Positions 18,266 through 28,238 of a stretch of DNA of 64,000 nucleotides are shown here, piece after piece. The notes beneath the pieces are model-generated. The model saw only the letters and a list, made by a program, of their open reading frames with translations, was not told the origin of the DNA and ran no database searches. The DNA is from Rhizobium sp. S152 (GTDB lineage: Bacteria; Pseudomonadota; Alphaproteobacteria; Rhizobiales; Rhizobiaceae). Position numbers and translations under genes: made by a program. Each line of letters opens with the position of its first letter. Within the stretch, counting starts at the first letter, position 1. The stretch covers positions 186,001-250,000 of the forward strand of contig NZ_JAUDRZ010000025.1 in assembly GCF_030380735.1 (NCBI RefSeq), in the 5' to 3' direction.

Positions 18266-20644
18266 GTGAACGACGTCGCTACGAATGTCATCTATGATGT
18301 CGAACTTGCCCTGATCGACCGCTACTGGCGGGCAGCCAACTACTTGTCTGTCGGCCAGATCTACCTCATGGACAACCCGCTGCTTCGCGAACCTCTGAAG
18401 CCGGAACACATAAAGCCGCGACTTCTCGGTCACTGGGGGACGACACCGGGCTTGAACTTCATCTACGCGCACCTCAACCGGGTCATCAGGAAGCGAGACC
18501 TCGACCTTCTGTACATATGCGGCCCCGGTCACGGCGGTCCCGGCATGGTCGCCAACACCTATCTCGAAGGCACCTACAGCGAGGTCTATCCCGACATCCC
18601 CGAAAGCACGGAAGGCCTGCGGAAGCTGTTCAAGCAGTTCTCCTTCCCCGGCGGCATTCCAAGTCATGTCGCGCCCGAAACGCCCGGATCGATCCACGAA
18701 GGCGGCGAACTCGGTTACGCCCTTGTGCACGCCTTTGGCGCAGTGTTCGACAACCCCGACCTGATCGCCGCGTGCGTCGTCGGTGACGGCGAGGCTGAAA
18801 CCGGCCCACTGGCGGCCGCGTGGCACTCGACAAAGTTCCTCAACGCCTCCCGCGACGGCGTTGTGCTCCCTATTTTGCATCTCAATGGCTACAAGATCGC
18901 CAACCCAACGATCCTCGCGCGCAGCAGCGATGAAGACCTCACCAGTCTGTTTCGTGGTTACGGGTACGAGCCGATATTCATTGAGGGCCATGATCCTGAT
19001 GTCATGCATCGGAAGATGGCGGAGACTTTGGAATATGTCTTCGAAAGGATCCGCGAACTCAGGGACGAGGCCCGAGCCAATGCACCTTCGCCGGGCGTTC
19101 CCCGCTGGCCCATGATCGTCCTGCGCAGCCCCAAAGGATGGACGGGGCCGAAGGAGGTCGATGGGAAGAAAGTCGAGGGGTTCTGGCGTGCTCATCAGGT
19201 TCCGGTCGCCAACTGCCGGGGCGACGACGGCCATCGCAAGATCCTCGAGGACTGGATGCGATCCTATGATCCCGAAGACCTCTTTGACCACGACGGGCGG
19301 TTGAAGGAAGAACTTCGCGCACTGGCCCCTACGGGAAAGAAGAGAATGGGCGCCACGCCGTTCGCCAACGGGGGACTGCTTCGCAAGGAGTTGCTGGCAC
19401 GCCCCATCCAGGACTTTGCCGTCGAAGTTGGAGAGCGCGGCTCTCAACAGGTGCAGTCCACGGAGATCTTCGGCCACTACCTCCGGGAGGTCGTCAAGCT
19501 CAACGCCGACACGAAGAACTTTCGCGTGTTCGGTCCCGACGAGACGGAGAGCAATCGCCTGGGAAGTGTCTTCGATGAGACGCAGCGCGTATGGATGCAG
19601 TCCATCGAGGACTACGACGTGCATCTGTCGCGCGATGGCCGGGTGATGGAGGTGTTGTCCGAGCATCTTTGCCAGGGGTGGCTGGAAGGCTATCTTCTGA
19701 CGGGACGACACGGCCTCTTCTCATGCTACGAGGCGTTCATTCACATCATCGACTCCATGTTCAACCAGCACGCCAAGTGGCTTAAGGTCACACGCGAACT
19801 GGAATGGCGGGCGCCGATCTCCTCCTTGAACTACCTACTGACCTCGCACGTCTGGCGCCAAGATCACAACGGCTTCTCGCACCAGGATCCGGGGTTCGTC
19901 GATCTCGTTTCCAACAAGAAGGCAGACATCGTCCGCATCTATCTGCCGCCGGACGCCAACACGCTGCTGTGGGTCGGCGACCATTGCCTGAAGACCTACG
20001 ACCGCATCAATGTGATCGTTGCGGGCAAGCAGCCGGAACCGCAATGGCTTTCGATCGACGAAGCCGAGGCGCATTGCAAGGCGGGCGCAAGTATCTGGGA
20101 GTGGGCGAGCTATGAGGACAACACGATCGCGCCCGACGTCGTGATGGCATGCGCAGGCGACGTGCCGACGATGGAGACGCTGGCGGCAGTCATGCTGCTA
20201 CACGAGGAAATCCCCGATCTGAAGATCAGGACCGTGAACGTCGTGGACTTGCTGGCACTGCAGGATCCCGAGCAGCATCCACATGGCATCACGCACGAGG
20301 CGTTTGACAGGATTTTCACGACAGACAAGCCCGTCATATTTGCCTACCACGGCTATCCCTACCTCATCCATCGGCTGACCTATCGGCGAACGAACCACCA
20401 GAATATCCACGTCCGCGGCTTCATCGAGGAAGGCACGACCACGACGCCGTTCGACATGACGGTGCTGAACGAGCTGGACAGGTTTCATTTGGCGCTGGAG
20501 GCGATAGCTCGCGTGCCGGGCCTTGCAGACAAAGTGCGCGAGACGGTCAACCAATTCCGCGCAAAGCTCGTGGAACATCGCGGCTATGTCGAGCAGTATG
20601 GCGAGGACATGCCGGAAATTAGGGATTGGCGGTGGAAGCGCTGA
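18266..20644 (+). CDS. xfp: Xylulose-5-phosphate/fructose-6-phosphate phosphoketolase
   Basis: A 792-residue thiamine-diphosphate enzyme splitting xylulose 5-phosphate (or fructose 6-phosphate) into acetyl phosphate plus glyceraldehyde 3-phosphate (or erythrose 4-phosphate). Diagnostic segments: [23 protein letters not shown], the ThDP/Mg motif [27 protein letters not shown], and the C-terminal [17 protein letters not shown]. Length matches the family. It follows ackA immediately with an AAGGAG ribosome site, forming a compact phosphoketolase bypass. Confidence 0.97.
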   Translation: MNDVATNVIYDVELALIDRYWRAANYLSVGQIYLMDNPLLREPLKPEHIKPRLLGHWGTTPGLNFIYAHLNRVIRKRDLDLLYICGPGHGGPGMVANTYLEGTYSEVYPDIPESTEGLRKLFKQFSFPGGIPSHVAPETPGSIHEGGELGYALVHAFGAVFDNPDLIAACVVGDGEAETGPLAAAWHSTKFLNASRDGVVLPILHLNGYKIANPTILARSSDEDLTSLFRGYGYEPIFIEGHDPDVMHRKMAETLEYVFERIRELRDEARANAPSPGVPRWPMIVLRSPKGWTGPKEVDGKKVEGFWRAHQVPVANCRGDDGHRKILEDWMRSYDPEDLFDHDGRLKEELRALAPTGKKRMGATPFANGGLLRKELLARPIQDFAVEVGERGSQQVQSTEIFGHYLREVVKLNADTKNFRVFGPDETESNRLGSVFDETQRVWMQSIEDYDVHLSRDGRVMEVLSEHLCQGWLEGYLLTGRHGLFSCYEAFIHIIDSMFNQHAKWLKVTRELEWRAPISSLNYLLTSHVWRQDHNGFSHQDPGFVDLVSNKKADIVRIYLPPDANTLLWVGDHCLKTYDRINVIVAGKQPEPQWLSIDEAEAHCKAGASIWEWASYEDNTIAPDVVMACAGDVPTMETLAAVMLLHEEIPDLKIRTVNVVDLLALQDPEQHPHGITHEAFDRIFTTDKPVIFAYHGYPYLIHRLTYRRTNHQNIHVRGFIEEGTTTTPFDMTVLNELDRFHLALEAIARVPGLADKVRETVNQFRAKLVEHRGYVEQYGEDMPEIRDWRWKR

Positions 20645-20972
20645 CGAAGTGGACGTCTGCGTTATGAGCGAGGCAGACGTCATCGCCTTGCGGGCGTGTC
20701 AGCGCAGCGACGCCGAACCGGCATGCGCGACATGTCATAGAAGTGTCGGAATCACGTATGGTGTCCTACCTGCCCGATCGCAAGGCATAAGTCGCCGCCG
20801 AACGCCTCCCCGAGAAAGCGCCCAGACACTATCCAGCGAGGCGCCAAGGTGGTTGTCAGGGCCGGCGATGCTTGGACATAGTCGACGCGTCATTCGCCGA
20901 GGGAGGCCTCGATTCAACGACTGCGTCGTTCATGCAATTGTCTCCCGAGCTTTAGCATCGCCTCAAAGCAGC
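20645..20972. other. Intergenic region between xfp and the CBS gene
   Basis: About 330 bases. A plus-strand frame continuous with the CBS gene crosses it but lacks coding character; the CBS gene has its own promoter and ribosome site, so nothing is called here. Confidence 0.6.
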
Positions 20973-20997
20973 GGAACATTATCTGCGCTACCGACTT
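20973..20997 (+). promoter_or_regulatory. EcfG/RpoE2-type promoter of the CBS gene
   Basis: GGAAC 20973-20977, 18-base spacer, TT 20996-20997, 27 bases ahead of the ATG at 21024. It supports the short start rather than an N-terminal extension into the xfp region. Confidence 0.72.
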
Positions 20998-21023
20998 CTG
21001 ATAGACCCACAGGAGATCTGAGT

Positions 21024-21440
21024 ATGTTCGTTCGAGATGTCATGACTAAAGATGTTGTCATCGCTGCACCGGATGCCAGCATCCGTCAGGTGGCTCAGAT
21101 GATGTCGCGGATCGACAGTGGCGCGATACCGATCATCAATAGTGAAATTTTAGGCATCGTAACTGATCGCGATATCGTCCTGCGAGCGGTAGCCGAGGGA
21201 CTCGATCTGGATGGCCCAGTTTCAGAGATCATGACATCAGGGATTGAGAGCTGCCTTGAGGATGACGACCTCCGCGAGGCCTCCCGCCGAATGTCTGAAC
21301 TTCAGATGCGCCGTCTCTTGGTTTTCGATCACGACGGCAACGTGAGTGGAATTCTTTCCCTCGGTGATATGGCGGTCCTCAACGAGGAGCTGGCGGGCGT
21401 CACGCTGGAAGAGATTTCTGATGATGAGGAAGTGAAATAA
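21024..21440 (+). CDS. Two-CBS-domain protein
   Basis: A 138-residue protein that is almost entirely a Bateman module of two CBS motifs: the first starts MFVRDVMTKDVV and runs to GIVTDRDIVLRAV, the second starts VSEIMTSGIESC and runs to GILSLGDMAVL. Such stand-alone modules bind adenosine nucleotides and act as energy or redox sensors; the partner is unknown. The open frame continues much further upstream (to 20523), but the AGGAG at 21011-21015 and the promoter fix the start at 21024. It ends in an acidic tail (EEISDDEEVK). Confidence 0.88.
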   Translation: MFVRDVMTKDVVIAAPDASIRQVAQMMSRIDSGAIPIINSEILGIVTDRDIVLRAVAEGLDLDGPVSEIMTSGIESCLEDDDLREASRRMSELQMRRLLVFDHDGNVSGILSLGDMAVLNEELAGVTLEEISDDEEVK

Positions 21441-21557
21441 TAGGCTACCCCGACCGTATACTCTGAAACTTTTGTTATCAAAATCGCGACATTGCTATTC
21501 AAGTCATGGCGGCGAGGTACATCACGTGTGCAATGTCGTGTGATGATGGGGCTCAGG

Positions 21558-23819
21558 TCACGCACCATCCCGGAAAACGGGGAACACGCGCTCGATACTC
21601 TGAGCAAAATCATGATCAGAAATGGGTCGAAAGTTCGGACTGACCGACGAAGACAGAAGACCGTTTCGGCAGTCACGCTCGTCGTCCCACCCTGGGTGAT
21701 CAAGGATTGGATAGAGACAGATCCCTTCAAGGGGAACGCCGGCGGCGATAGCCGCCGAGGCTTCCTTGGCTACGTACTGGATCCACGGCGCCCTGCGATC
21801 GCCTTCTATCCCGGTTTCGGCGATTAGAATCGGACGACCGTATCGGGCATAGGTCTCCACAAGAATATTCCGAAGTGGTTTGTATTGTTGGTGCCCGATG
21901 TCAATCGGAGACCCTCTATGGATCCATTGATTATTAAAGTAATAGTTGACACCAACGATATCCAGGTAGTCAGCTAGGCCCCCGATCTGTGGCCAGATCC
22001 TGCCTTCGATCAAGTCCCAACCTTGAAACTGTGCAAGCCGGTGGCCTTCGGCGGCGGCAGTATCCCACGGGCGCGCGCGATCCGCGACGACGTTGATAAC
22101 CGGATCGCAGTGGACAAAACGGGCGCGTGCATCGACCTCCCGGATCGCGTCCATGGCTGCGATTGAGGCGCGTGCTAACTGAACCTTCAACTCAAACCCA
22201 CGATGTCTCGAGAAAGGATTCAAATAGGCGGCATCGCCTCCACCCCATGCAAAGAACGAAATCTCGTTCACTGGGCAGTAGAACGGAACCAGGTCGGTTT
22301 CATCTCGCACGACGTCGGCGCATGCTCCGGCAAATTTTGCGAAACGCTCAACGAATTTCGGCGACCAGATGTCCAGATCGTCAGGCCAACCATAGTGGAG
22401 CAGATCCCAAATGACCTGTGTGCCCGAGAGTGATGCTGCCCTCAGCATTGAGCGAACGCTCGACCAATCGTAGCTGCCGGCCCTATCAATCAGGTGCCAT
22501 CGGAACCCGTCGCGGACCGTTTTTATGCCGAACTCCTGTAGTCGCAGATAGTCTTGGTAGGCGTGGTCCTCGTGCTGTGTAGCGTGGATGATATCCAGAC
22601 GACGCCCGTGCTGTTCCCCTTCTCTTTGCCGCAGACGATGCGTCGAGCATTCAAAGCCGCCTTGCAAGAAGGATTTGAAAATCTTTTTGGGACGCCCGGC
22701 CTGCCGTTCGCGCAGAACGTCCGAGAACAACTTCTCCCACAGCGGTATTACAGCCGGAACGCTGTAGCGCTCCTCGATCTTCAGCCTCAACCGCTGACCT
22801 AGCCGTTTACCCTCATCTCGATCGTCGATCAGTTTCCGAATACTGACCGCCACTGCTAACACATCTGCGTGTGGAACCAAAATGCCGGAGACTCCATCCT
22901 CAATTTGCTGCAGAGCACCGTTGTCAGGCGTTGCGATGACGGGAAGAGATGCGGCGCCTGCCTCTGCGATCACGTGGGGCATTCCCTCGCCCTTGGAAAG
23001 CCAGACGAAGATATCCATTGCTGCCAGGAGATCCGGGACGTCCGTCCGGTCTCCAAGGAATGTCAACCTTGGGCCGAGACCGAGCGCGGTTGCACGCTGA
23101 CGGAGTTCAACAGCGTAATCGGGGTGAAAGGCGTCAGGGCCGCCGACGACGATAAATTTTGCAATTGGGCAGCTTCCCTGAAGTGATGCCGCCGCATCGA
23201 TGAAGTCCTCGACGTTCTTTTTGGGGTCCAGTCTTCCCACCCACCCGATAAGGACCTCGCTTTCGTCGATCCCGAGCACCGTTCGAACCTCGCTACGTCG
23301 ACCGTTTCCGAACTCGCTGAGATCGACCATAGAGGGAATTTCGACTGCATGGGACTCGCGTCCAGGCATTCGGGCTGCAGCCGCCTCGGTGATTGTCCGA
23401 CACACACCAACGTAACGCGAAGTGAAATGCTTTGGCCCTGCCTCGGCTTCAGATACCAGCCCTCCATGCTCGATTAGCGGAGGGCGCAGTTTAAGCCTCT
23501 CCAAGGCGGGGTATATGTCGGCGACGTTCTGGCAGGAGACGACGAGATCATATGCCGGCACCTTCCCGGCGAGGTAAGCGACCGTGTCATCGAATGAGAG
23601 ATCGTAAGGTGTTGTGTCGACGTGTACGCCGAGCGCTTCAAGTTGCTGGTGTGTTTGTTCCGGCATCCCAGGTTTACGAAAGCACGCGACGACATCTATC
23701 TTATACCGGTCAGGATCCAGGTTGGCTGCAAGAAGACGAACCTCCGTCTCCTCGCCGCCGACGACGAGCCAGGCGAATACAAATAGAATTCGTGTAGGCG
23801 AGTTATCGTCCCCGATCAT
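21558..23819 (-). CDS. Fusion: GT4 glycosyltransferase plus family-1-like beta-glycosidase
   Basis: A 753-residue two-domain protein. Residues about 1-375 are a GT4/GT-B glycosyltransferase: N-terminal FVFAWLVVGGEE, donor-site signature LSKGEGMPHVIAEAGAASLPVIA. Residues about 385-753 are a TIM-barrel glycosidase resembling the beta-glucosidase group: FLQGGFECSTHRL, DGFRWHLID, acid/base-type FYCPVNEISF and nucleophile-type LIAETGI. Joining a synthase and a hydrolase suggests synthesis and trimming (or transglycosylation) of one glycan. ATGA overlap with the upstream fusion gene places it last in the Mfd operon. No signal peptide is seen, so it is probably cytoplasmic. Confidence 0.88.
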   Translation of the reverse strand: MIGDDNSPTRILFVFAWLVVGGEETEVRLLAANLDPDRYKIDVVACFRKPGMPEQTHQQLEALGVHVDTTPYDLSFDDTVAYLAGKVPAYDLVVSCQNVADIYPALERLKLRPPLIEHGGLVSEAEAGPKHFTSRYVGVCRTITEAAAARMPGRESHAVEIPSMVDLSEFGNGRRSEVRTVLGIDESEVLIGWVGRLDPKKNVEDFIDAAASLQGSCPIAKFIVVGGPDAFHPDYAVELRQRATALGLGPRLTFLGDRTDVPDLLAAMDIFVWLSKGEGMPHVIAEAGAASLPVIATPDNGALQQIEDGVSGILVPHADVLAVAVSIRKLIDDRDEGKRLGQRLRLKIEERYSVPAVIPLWEKLFSDVLRERQAGRPKKIFKSFLQGGFECSTHRLRQREGEQHGRRLDIIHATQHEDHAYQDYLRLQEFGIKTVRDGFRWHLIDRAGSYDWSSVRSMLRAASLSGTQVIWDLLHYGWPDDLDIWSPKFVERFAKFAGACADVVRDETDLVPFYCPVNEISFFAWGGGDAAYLNPFSRHRGFELKVQLARASIAAMDAIREVDARARFVHCDPVINVVADRARPWDTAAAEGHRLAQFQGWDLIEGRIWPQIGGLADYLDIVGVNYYFNNQWIHRGSPIDIGHQQYKPLRNILVETYARYGRPILIAETGIEGDRRAPWIQYVAKEASAAIAAGVPLEGICLYPILDHPGWDDERDCRNGLLSSSVSPNFRPISDHDFAQSIERVFPVFRDGA

Positions 23820-26800
23820 AGGTCAGCCTGAAAGACGATCTGGATAAAGTCCGGTCGGTTGTCGATCAGACTTCGCAGGAACACAAGGCCATCCGACATC
23901 GGCACAATATCGGTTATCAGATGGTCTCTGATAGCCTGGCCATCGCAACGTAGTACCTCGACCGTATTCGCCGCCAAGCGACGCCTGTCCCAACTCGCAG
24001 AGAGCCCCCGTGGCACTCTGTTGATCTGAGCGCATTTGATGCTCAGACCGTTGTGATGGAATTCCTCTCCAAGTCTTAGATCGGGAGAACCGCCCTGATA
24101 AAAAGCAAGATCTATGACGACACCTTGGGGCCGCAATGCTTTCATTGCGAGATGCAGGCTCTCAGCGCTTGCTCTGGTCTGGAACACAATGTCGGCGCCC
24201 CGCCCCATGGTCCCGTCGTGCCATCTCGCCTTAGTGTATTGCCACGCCTCGTCATCGGTGAGCGCGACGAATCCCAAAGCTTCGGCCCTTGCGCGTCGGA
24301 ATGACGAGGGGTCGGTGATCACCACTTCAGACGCCCCCGCTTTGCGGGCAAACAGAGCGGTCATAAATCCGACAGGCCCTCCGCCGCAGACAAGCACGGG
24401 ACGTCCGGCAATGCTCGCGCCGAGCGATGGGACATGAGATCCAAACACTTCGGCATCGGCGTGAAGGATACCGTTGGCAGCAATTGGGCCCATTTGGGCG
24501 GCGAAGACCCCAAGAACCGGGTCGACGTCATCTGGGAGTGGGATCAGCGTTTCGTGATAAGGGTCTGCGGTATGACCGCTTTTATGGCCGTAAGTCCCAC
24601 AAATAATCTGTCCATCTCGGAAACCCGCGGCCCTGGATTCGACCACTTTCGCCACCTCCATGTAGCCGAGGAAGGGGACCGGGTAATGAAGATCAGGCTC
24701 GCTTCGCAAGAAAACGCCGCGCTGACCGTCGAAGCGAGAATGGAAGTACGGGTTGGTATTCTTGAGGAACGTTAGTTCCGTGCCCGCTGACAGTCCCGTA
24801 TAAAGCGTCTCCAGCCTGACTTGTCCGTCCGGCGTCGGTCCTTCCTCGTACTCAAAAAAATAGGCTTCCAACGGACCTTTGACGCCGAGAGATCGGACTA
24901 ACCGGTGACCAGCCGGCAAAGGCTGATCCAGATCATCGACCTGTTCAGATTGAAGCGGCGGTAAGGTGCTGCGATCGAATGCCGCAGGCTGCAACCTCAC
25001 AGCATCGCCGCTATTTGCCGACGCAACAACGGCGAGAGCAAGCCGGTGCGTAATAAGCGCGTCGCCGTAAGGGCAACGAATGTTGTTCGGCCTCCCTGCT
25101 ACCGCATCGACAAAATCCCTATCTTCTCTCCAGACCGGGTCACCAACGGCTGTCCGAACTGGGCGACCCCGACCGACATCAACCATGATCTCATGATCGT
25201 TTAGCTCGATCGCCAGTTTGTCTGCGAAGATGTGGAGACCGACCCGATGGCTCCAACCAAGCAAACAGGTCGATGAGATGTTGGCCAATACGCCAGTCTC
25301 GAAAGTCAGGTTGGCTGTGGTTACAGTCGGCACGTCAAGGCCGGGGAAATCCCCGCGGTCCACATGGCCCGTCCTGCCGTATACCTCAGTGACTTCGCCG
25401 ACAAGAAATCGGGCGAGGTCGAGAAGGTGCGTCGTTTGCTCGACCATCTGCCCGCCGGACTGCTCTTCCTTCCACCACCACTGAGGAGGCGGCGTCGAAT
25501 CGAGCCAATACCCCGAAAGGAGCTGCGCAGGATTGTCTTTGAGTAACTCGCGCGCTTCATCGACGATATCCAGGTATCGCCAATGGTAGCCCACGCCTGT
25601 GACCAGACCTGCGGCGCTGACCTTGTGCGCGATCTCTTCTGCAAGCTTGATGTCTCTCGTCAGTGGCTTCTCGACGAAAAACGGAATGCCCCGCTCAATC
25701 AAGTCAAACTCCGCGTCGCCATGAGCAAACGGTGGAATGCAGATATAGACTGCGTCCAAATCCTCGGCGTCGAGCATCTCTCTATGCGCTTTGTAGGATC
25801 TGGCGCCAAAGCGGGAGGCGGCCGAGACCGCGCGATCAAGGTCCGGATCGCAAAAAGCAACAAGTTCAATGTCTTTAAAGGTCGCAAGAACGTTCAGGTG
25901 ACGTTGCGCGATACCGCCAACACCGATGAAACCGAGGCGCGTTTTTGTCATCATGTTACCCTTCGAGCTTTGAGAGCCTGCATGGCGACCGTAGACCTCG
26001 GCGGTCTCACTGACCATGCGGGAGGCGGTGAAATGGCGTCCGTACCGTTCCCGACCGGCTTCGCTAGCAGTTTCCAATCGGTCAGCATCTTGGAGCGCCC
26101 GAATGACGACCTCAGCAATGGAACTTTCATTTCCCGGCTCAGCAAAATACTCATACTCTTCTCCCAATGCCTCGACGCTTCCGCCAATTCGGGTCGCCAC
26201 GACCGGCAATCCGACCGACATGGCTTCGAGAACCGCTAGGGGGAGCCCCTCGAATTGCGATGGGAGAATGAAGACATCCGCCGCCAGCATCAGGTCAGCG
26301 ACGTCAGCTCTCGATCCCAGAAAACGGACAAGCGATGTCAGACCGAGATCCTCGACAAGGGCTTCCAAATTTGACTGCTCCTCCCCCGTTCCCACGAGGA
26401 TAAGAATGGCCGACGGGACCGCGTGCAAGATCGTGGGGAAGGCCCTGATGAGGGACGCGTGGTCCTTTTGCGGGGTAAGGCGCGCAACTGTCAGCAGAAC
26501 AATCTTCCCCGCAATCGCAAGTTCTTCATCGATCGAGCCCGAGGGTTTGGTCGGTGTCATCGGCTGAACGCCGTTCCTGACGACGGTGATGCGATCGCTG
26601 GAGATCCCTTCGGCTAGATAGCTTGCCTTGGAAGCTGCAGAGACTACGATGTGTTGGGAAATACGTTCCGTGGCTGCGCGGTAGCGCCGTTTTTGCTGAG
26701 GATCGGTTAGCAAGTATGGAAGGTGCTCGGTCCGGATAACGGGGATGTTGCAATCGATTCCGGCCGAGGAAAGTTCATGGCCTTCCCATCCTATTCCAGC

Positions 26801-27049
26801 GTGGACGTGCAACAGATCAACGCCGGCGCGCTGCAACCAGTCGCGGAACTCCACATCATCTCTCGCCAACTTTACTCTCAGGCCGCGGCGAGCCGCCCGC
26901 GGGAGTAAGCCAGTACGGTCCTCGCCAACGACCGCGAACGTTACGTCAAACGTCTCTTGCAAGCCCTGTCCGAGGTCGAGCATGTGCTCCCCCAATCCCG
27001 ACGGCTCCAGGCTGTCTGTGGCGATAACCACGCGTTTGGCGTCAGACAT
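23816..27049 (-). CDS. Triple fusion: GT4 glycosyltransferase, Gfo/Idh/MocA oxidoreductase, zinc-type MDR dehydrogenase
   Basis: A 1077-residue open frame with three enzymes. About 1-360: GT4 transferase (TDSLEPSGLGEHM, LPSQFEGLPLAVLEAMSVGLPVVAT). About 367-700: NAD(P)-dependent Gfo/Idh/MocA oxidoreductase (LGFIGVGGIAQRHL, FVEKPLTRD, VGYHWRYLD). About 725-1077: medium-chain dehydrogenase lacking the usual catalytic zinc cluster but with VLVCGGGPVGFMTA. The middle domain begins MMTKTRLGFIG and is preceded by AAGGG and an ATGATGA at 25948-25954, exactly as if it once started its own gene; another frame ends at that same TGA. The fusion may therefore be ancestral, or come from a small indel at the end of the GT gene. 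Ends overlap both neighbours. Confidence 0.85.
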   Translation of the reverse strand: MSDAKRVVIATDSLEPSGLGEHMLDLGQGLQETFDVTFAVVGEDRTGLLPRAARRGLRVKLARDDVEFRDWLQRAGVDLLHVHAGIGWEGHELSSAGIDCNIPVIRTEHLPYLLTDPQQKRRYRAATERISQHIVVSAASKASYLAEGISSDRITVVRNGVQPMTPTKPSGSIDEELAIAGKIVLLTVARLTPQKDHASLIRAFPTILHAVPSAILILVGTGEEQSNLEALVEDLGLTSLVRFLGSRADVADLMLAADVFILPSQFEGLPLAVLEAMSVGLPVVATRIGGSVEALGEEYEYFAEPGNESSIAEVVIRALQDADRLETASEAGRERYGRHFTASRMVSETAEVYGRHAGSQSSKGNMMTKTRLGFIGVGGIAQRHLNVLATFKDIELVAFCDPDLDRAVSAASRFGARSYKAHREMLDAEDLDAVYICIPPFAHGDAEFDLIERGIPFFVEKPLTRDIKLAEEIAHKVSAAGLVTGVGYHWRYLDIVDEARELLKDNPAQLLSGYWLDSTPPPQWWWKEEQSGGQMVEQTTHLLDLARFLVGEVTEVYGRTGHVDRGDFPGLDVPTVTTANLTFETGVLANISSTCLLGWSHRVGLHIFADKLAIELNDHEIMVDVGRGRPVRTAVGDPVWREDRDFVDAVAGRPNNIRCPYGDALITHRLALAVVASANSGDAVRLQPAAFDRSTLPPLQSEQVDDLDQPLPAGHRLVRSLGVKGPLEAYFFEYEEGPTPDGQVRLETLYTGLSAGTELTFLKNTNPYFHSRFDGQRGVFLRSEPDLHYPVPFLGYMEVAKVVESRAAGFRDGQIICGTYGHKSGHTADPYHETLIPLPDDVDPVLGVFAAQMGPIAANGILHADAEVFGSHVPSLGASIAGRPVLVCGGGPVGFMTALFARKAGASEVVITDPSSFRRARAEALGFVALTDDEAWQYTKARWHDGTMGRGADIVFQTRASAESLHLAMKALRPQGVVIDLAFYQGGSPDLRLGEEFHHNGLSIKCAQINRVPRGLSASWDRRRLAANTVEVLRCDGQAIRDHLITDIVPMSDGLVFLRSLIDNRPDFIQIVFQADL

Positions 27050-28199
27050 GGAGTTCTTCTCGCGCGATCGCGTGTTCCACCAAGGCGCTCATCTTTGCGA
27101 ACGTTTTGTCCCAAGATGACTCTGAAAGCTTTTCATCGATCACGGCACGCCAAGCCGGATCGGCGGGATCCATTCGACAAGCCTCATCGCAGGCTGCAGC
27201 GAAATGTTCGGCTCCGTCCACGAGAAAGACCCCCGGTACTTTGCTATAGCCTGACACGACATCTGCGATACGCGTGCTAACGACTGGAACGCCGGCGGCA
27301 AGATATTCAGGGGTCTTGGTGGGACTAATATAGCGGGTGGCATCGTTGTGCGCGAATGGCATCAAAGCTGCGCGCCAGCCGCTTAGATATGCTGGAAGCT
27401 CATGGTAGCTTTTTCGACCGAGATAATGAAGGTTCGCTCGTTTAGGCAGGTCCGATGGTGCAATCTTCACTACGGGACCCACGAAGACGAACGAATAGTT
27501 CGGCCTCATCCTCGCAACTTCGTCTACCAGCTCCAAGTCAATCCGCTCATCAATCACGCCAATATAGCCGAGCCGAGGCAAGCCTATCGAGGTCTGGTCA
27601 TTGGGCGTGTCCTTGCGGGCTCTCGCCGAGCCGAAGTGTGTGACATCGACACTTGACGGAAAACAGTGGACGTTGGTGTGACGATTGCTTTTTGCTTCGA
27701 AAAGGCTTTCTCCGCCAGTGAATACCACACCCGCTCGGCACAATAGCACACCCTCTGCATCCTTGAGTTCCGGTGGCGCAAACTTAAAATTTGCGAGTTC
27801 ATCCATGCAGTCGTAGACAACAGCTTCCGCGTCGACATGAAGGGCAAAGGAGAACATCAAAGGGGTGTAAAACCACAGAATCGGCTTGGCCACGCAAAAC
27901 GAAGCGATCACCTCATCGAGCAGCCGCGACAGAGCAGCTTGTCGTTCAGCTTCGGACCACCAATGCGGGACGCGTGGTCGGATCGCTTTAACCGCCGTGC
28001 CCTCGAAGCTATGGACTTCAAAATATGCCAAATGGTGGTCGGTTGGAATGAACTCTTCGAAAAAAATGACCCGCCGATCGCAAGAGAATCTTTCCATTAG
28101 ATGCTGCGGCCGTTGAACCACAAAGTCCCAACGAAGATGGGAGAAACAAACTATCGGTGCGCGATGATCAAGCGCCTTCAAAGCCGTCACAAGATTCAT
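27042..28199 (-). CDS. Glycosyltransferase, GT-B fold (TuaH-like)
   Basis: A 385-residue transferase. The N-terminal FSHLRWDFVVQRPQHLMERF is typical of a group of family-1/4 transferases similar to TuaH and often found next to galactofuranose genes. The C-terminal donor-binding half has RLGYIGVIDERIDLELVDE and PTKTPEYLAAGVPVVSTRI. It overlaps the downstream triple-fusion gene by 8 bases. The sugar donor and acceptor cannot be deduced. Confidence 0.85.
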   Translation of the reverse strand: MNLVTALKALDHRAPIVCFSHLRWDFVVQRPQHLMERFSCDRRVIFFEEFIPTDHHLAYFEVHSFEGTAVKAIRPRVPHWWSEAERQAALSRLLDEVIASFCVAKPILWFYTPLMFSFALHVDAEAVVYDCMDELANFKFAPPELKDAEGVLLCRAGVVFTGGESLFEAKSNRHTNVHCFPSSVDVTHFGSARARKDTPNDQTSIGLPRLGYIGVIDERIDLELVDEVARMRPNYSFVFVGPVVKIAPSDLPKRANLHYLGRKSYHELPAYLSGWRAALMPFAHNDATRYISPTKTPEYLAAGVPVVSTRIADVVSGYSKVPGVFLVDGAEHFAAACDEACRMDPADPAWRAVIDEKLSESSWDKTFAKMSALVEHAIAREELHV

Positions 28200-28238
28200 G
28201 CCAAATCCCCACGCTACGTTGCGTTAGTGAACCTGCAT

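Noticed and set aside
17939..19711. 590-codon minus-strand open frame opposite ackA and xfp
   Set aside because: It is the reverse shadow of two unmistakable genes; no ribosome site and no recognisable domain.
21500..21550. Inverted CATCAC/GTGATG between the CBS gene and the glycosidase fusion
   Set aside because: Short arms and no T-run; too weak to call a bidirectional terminator.
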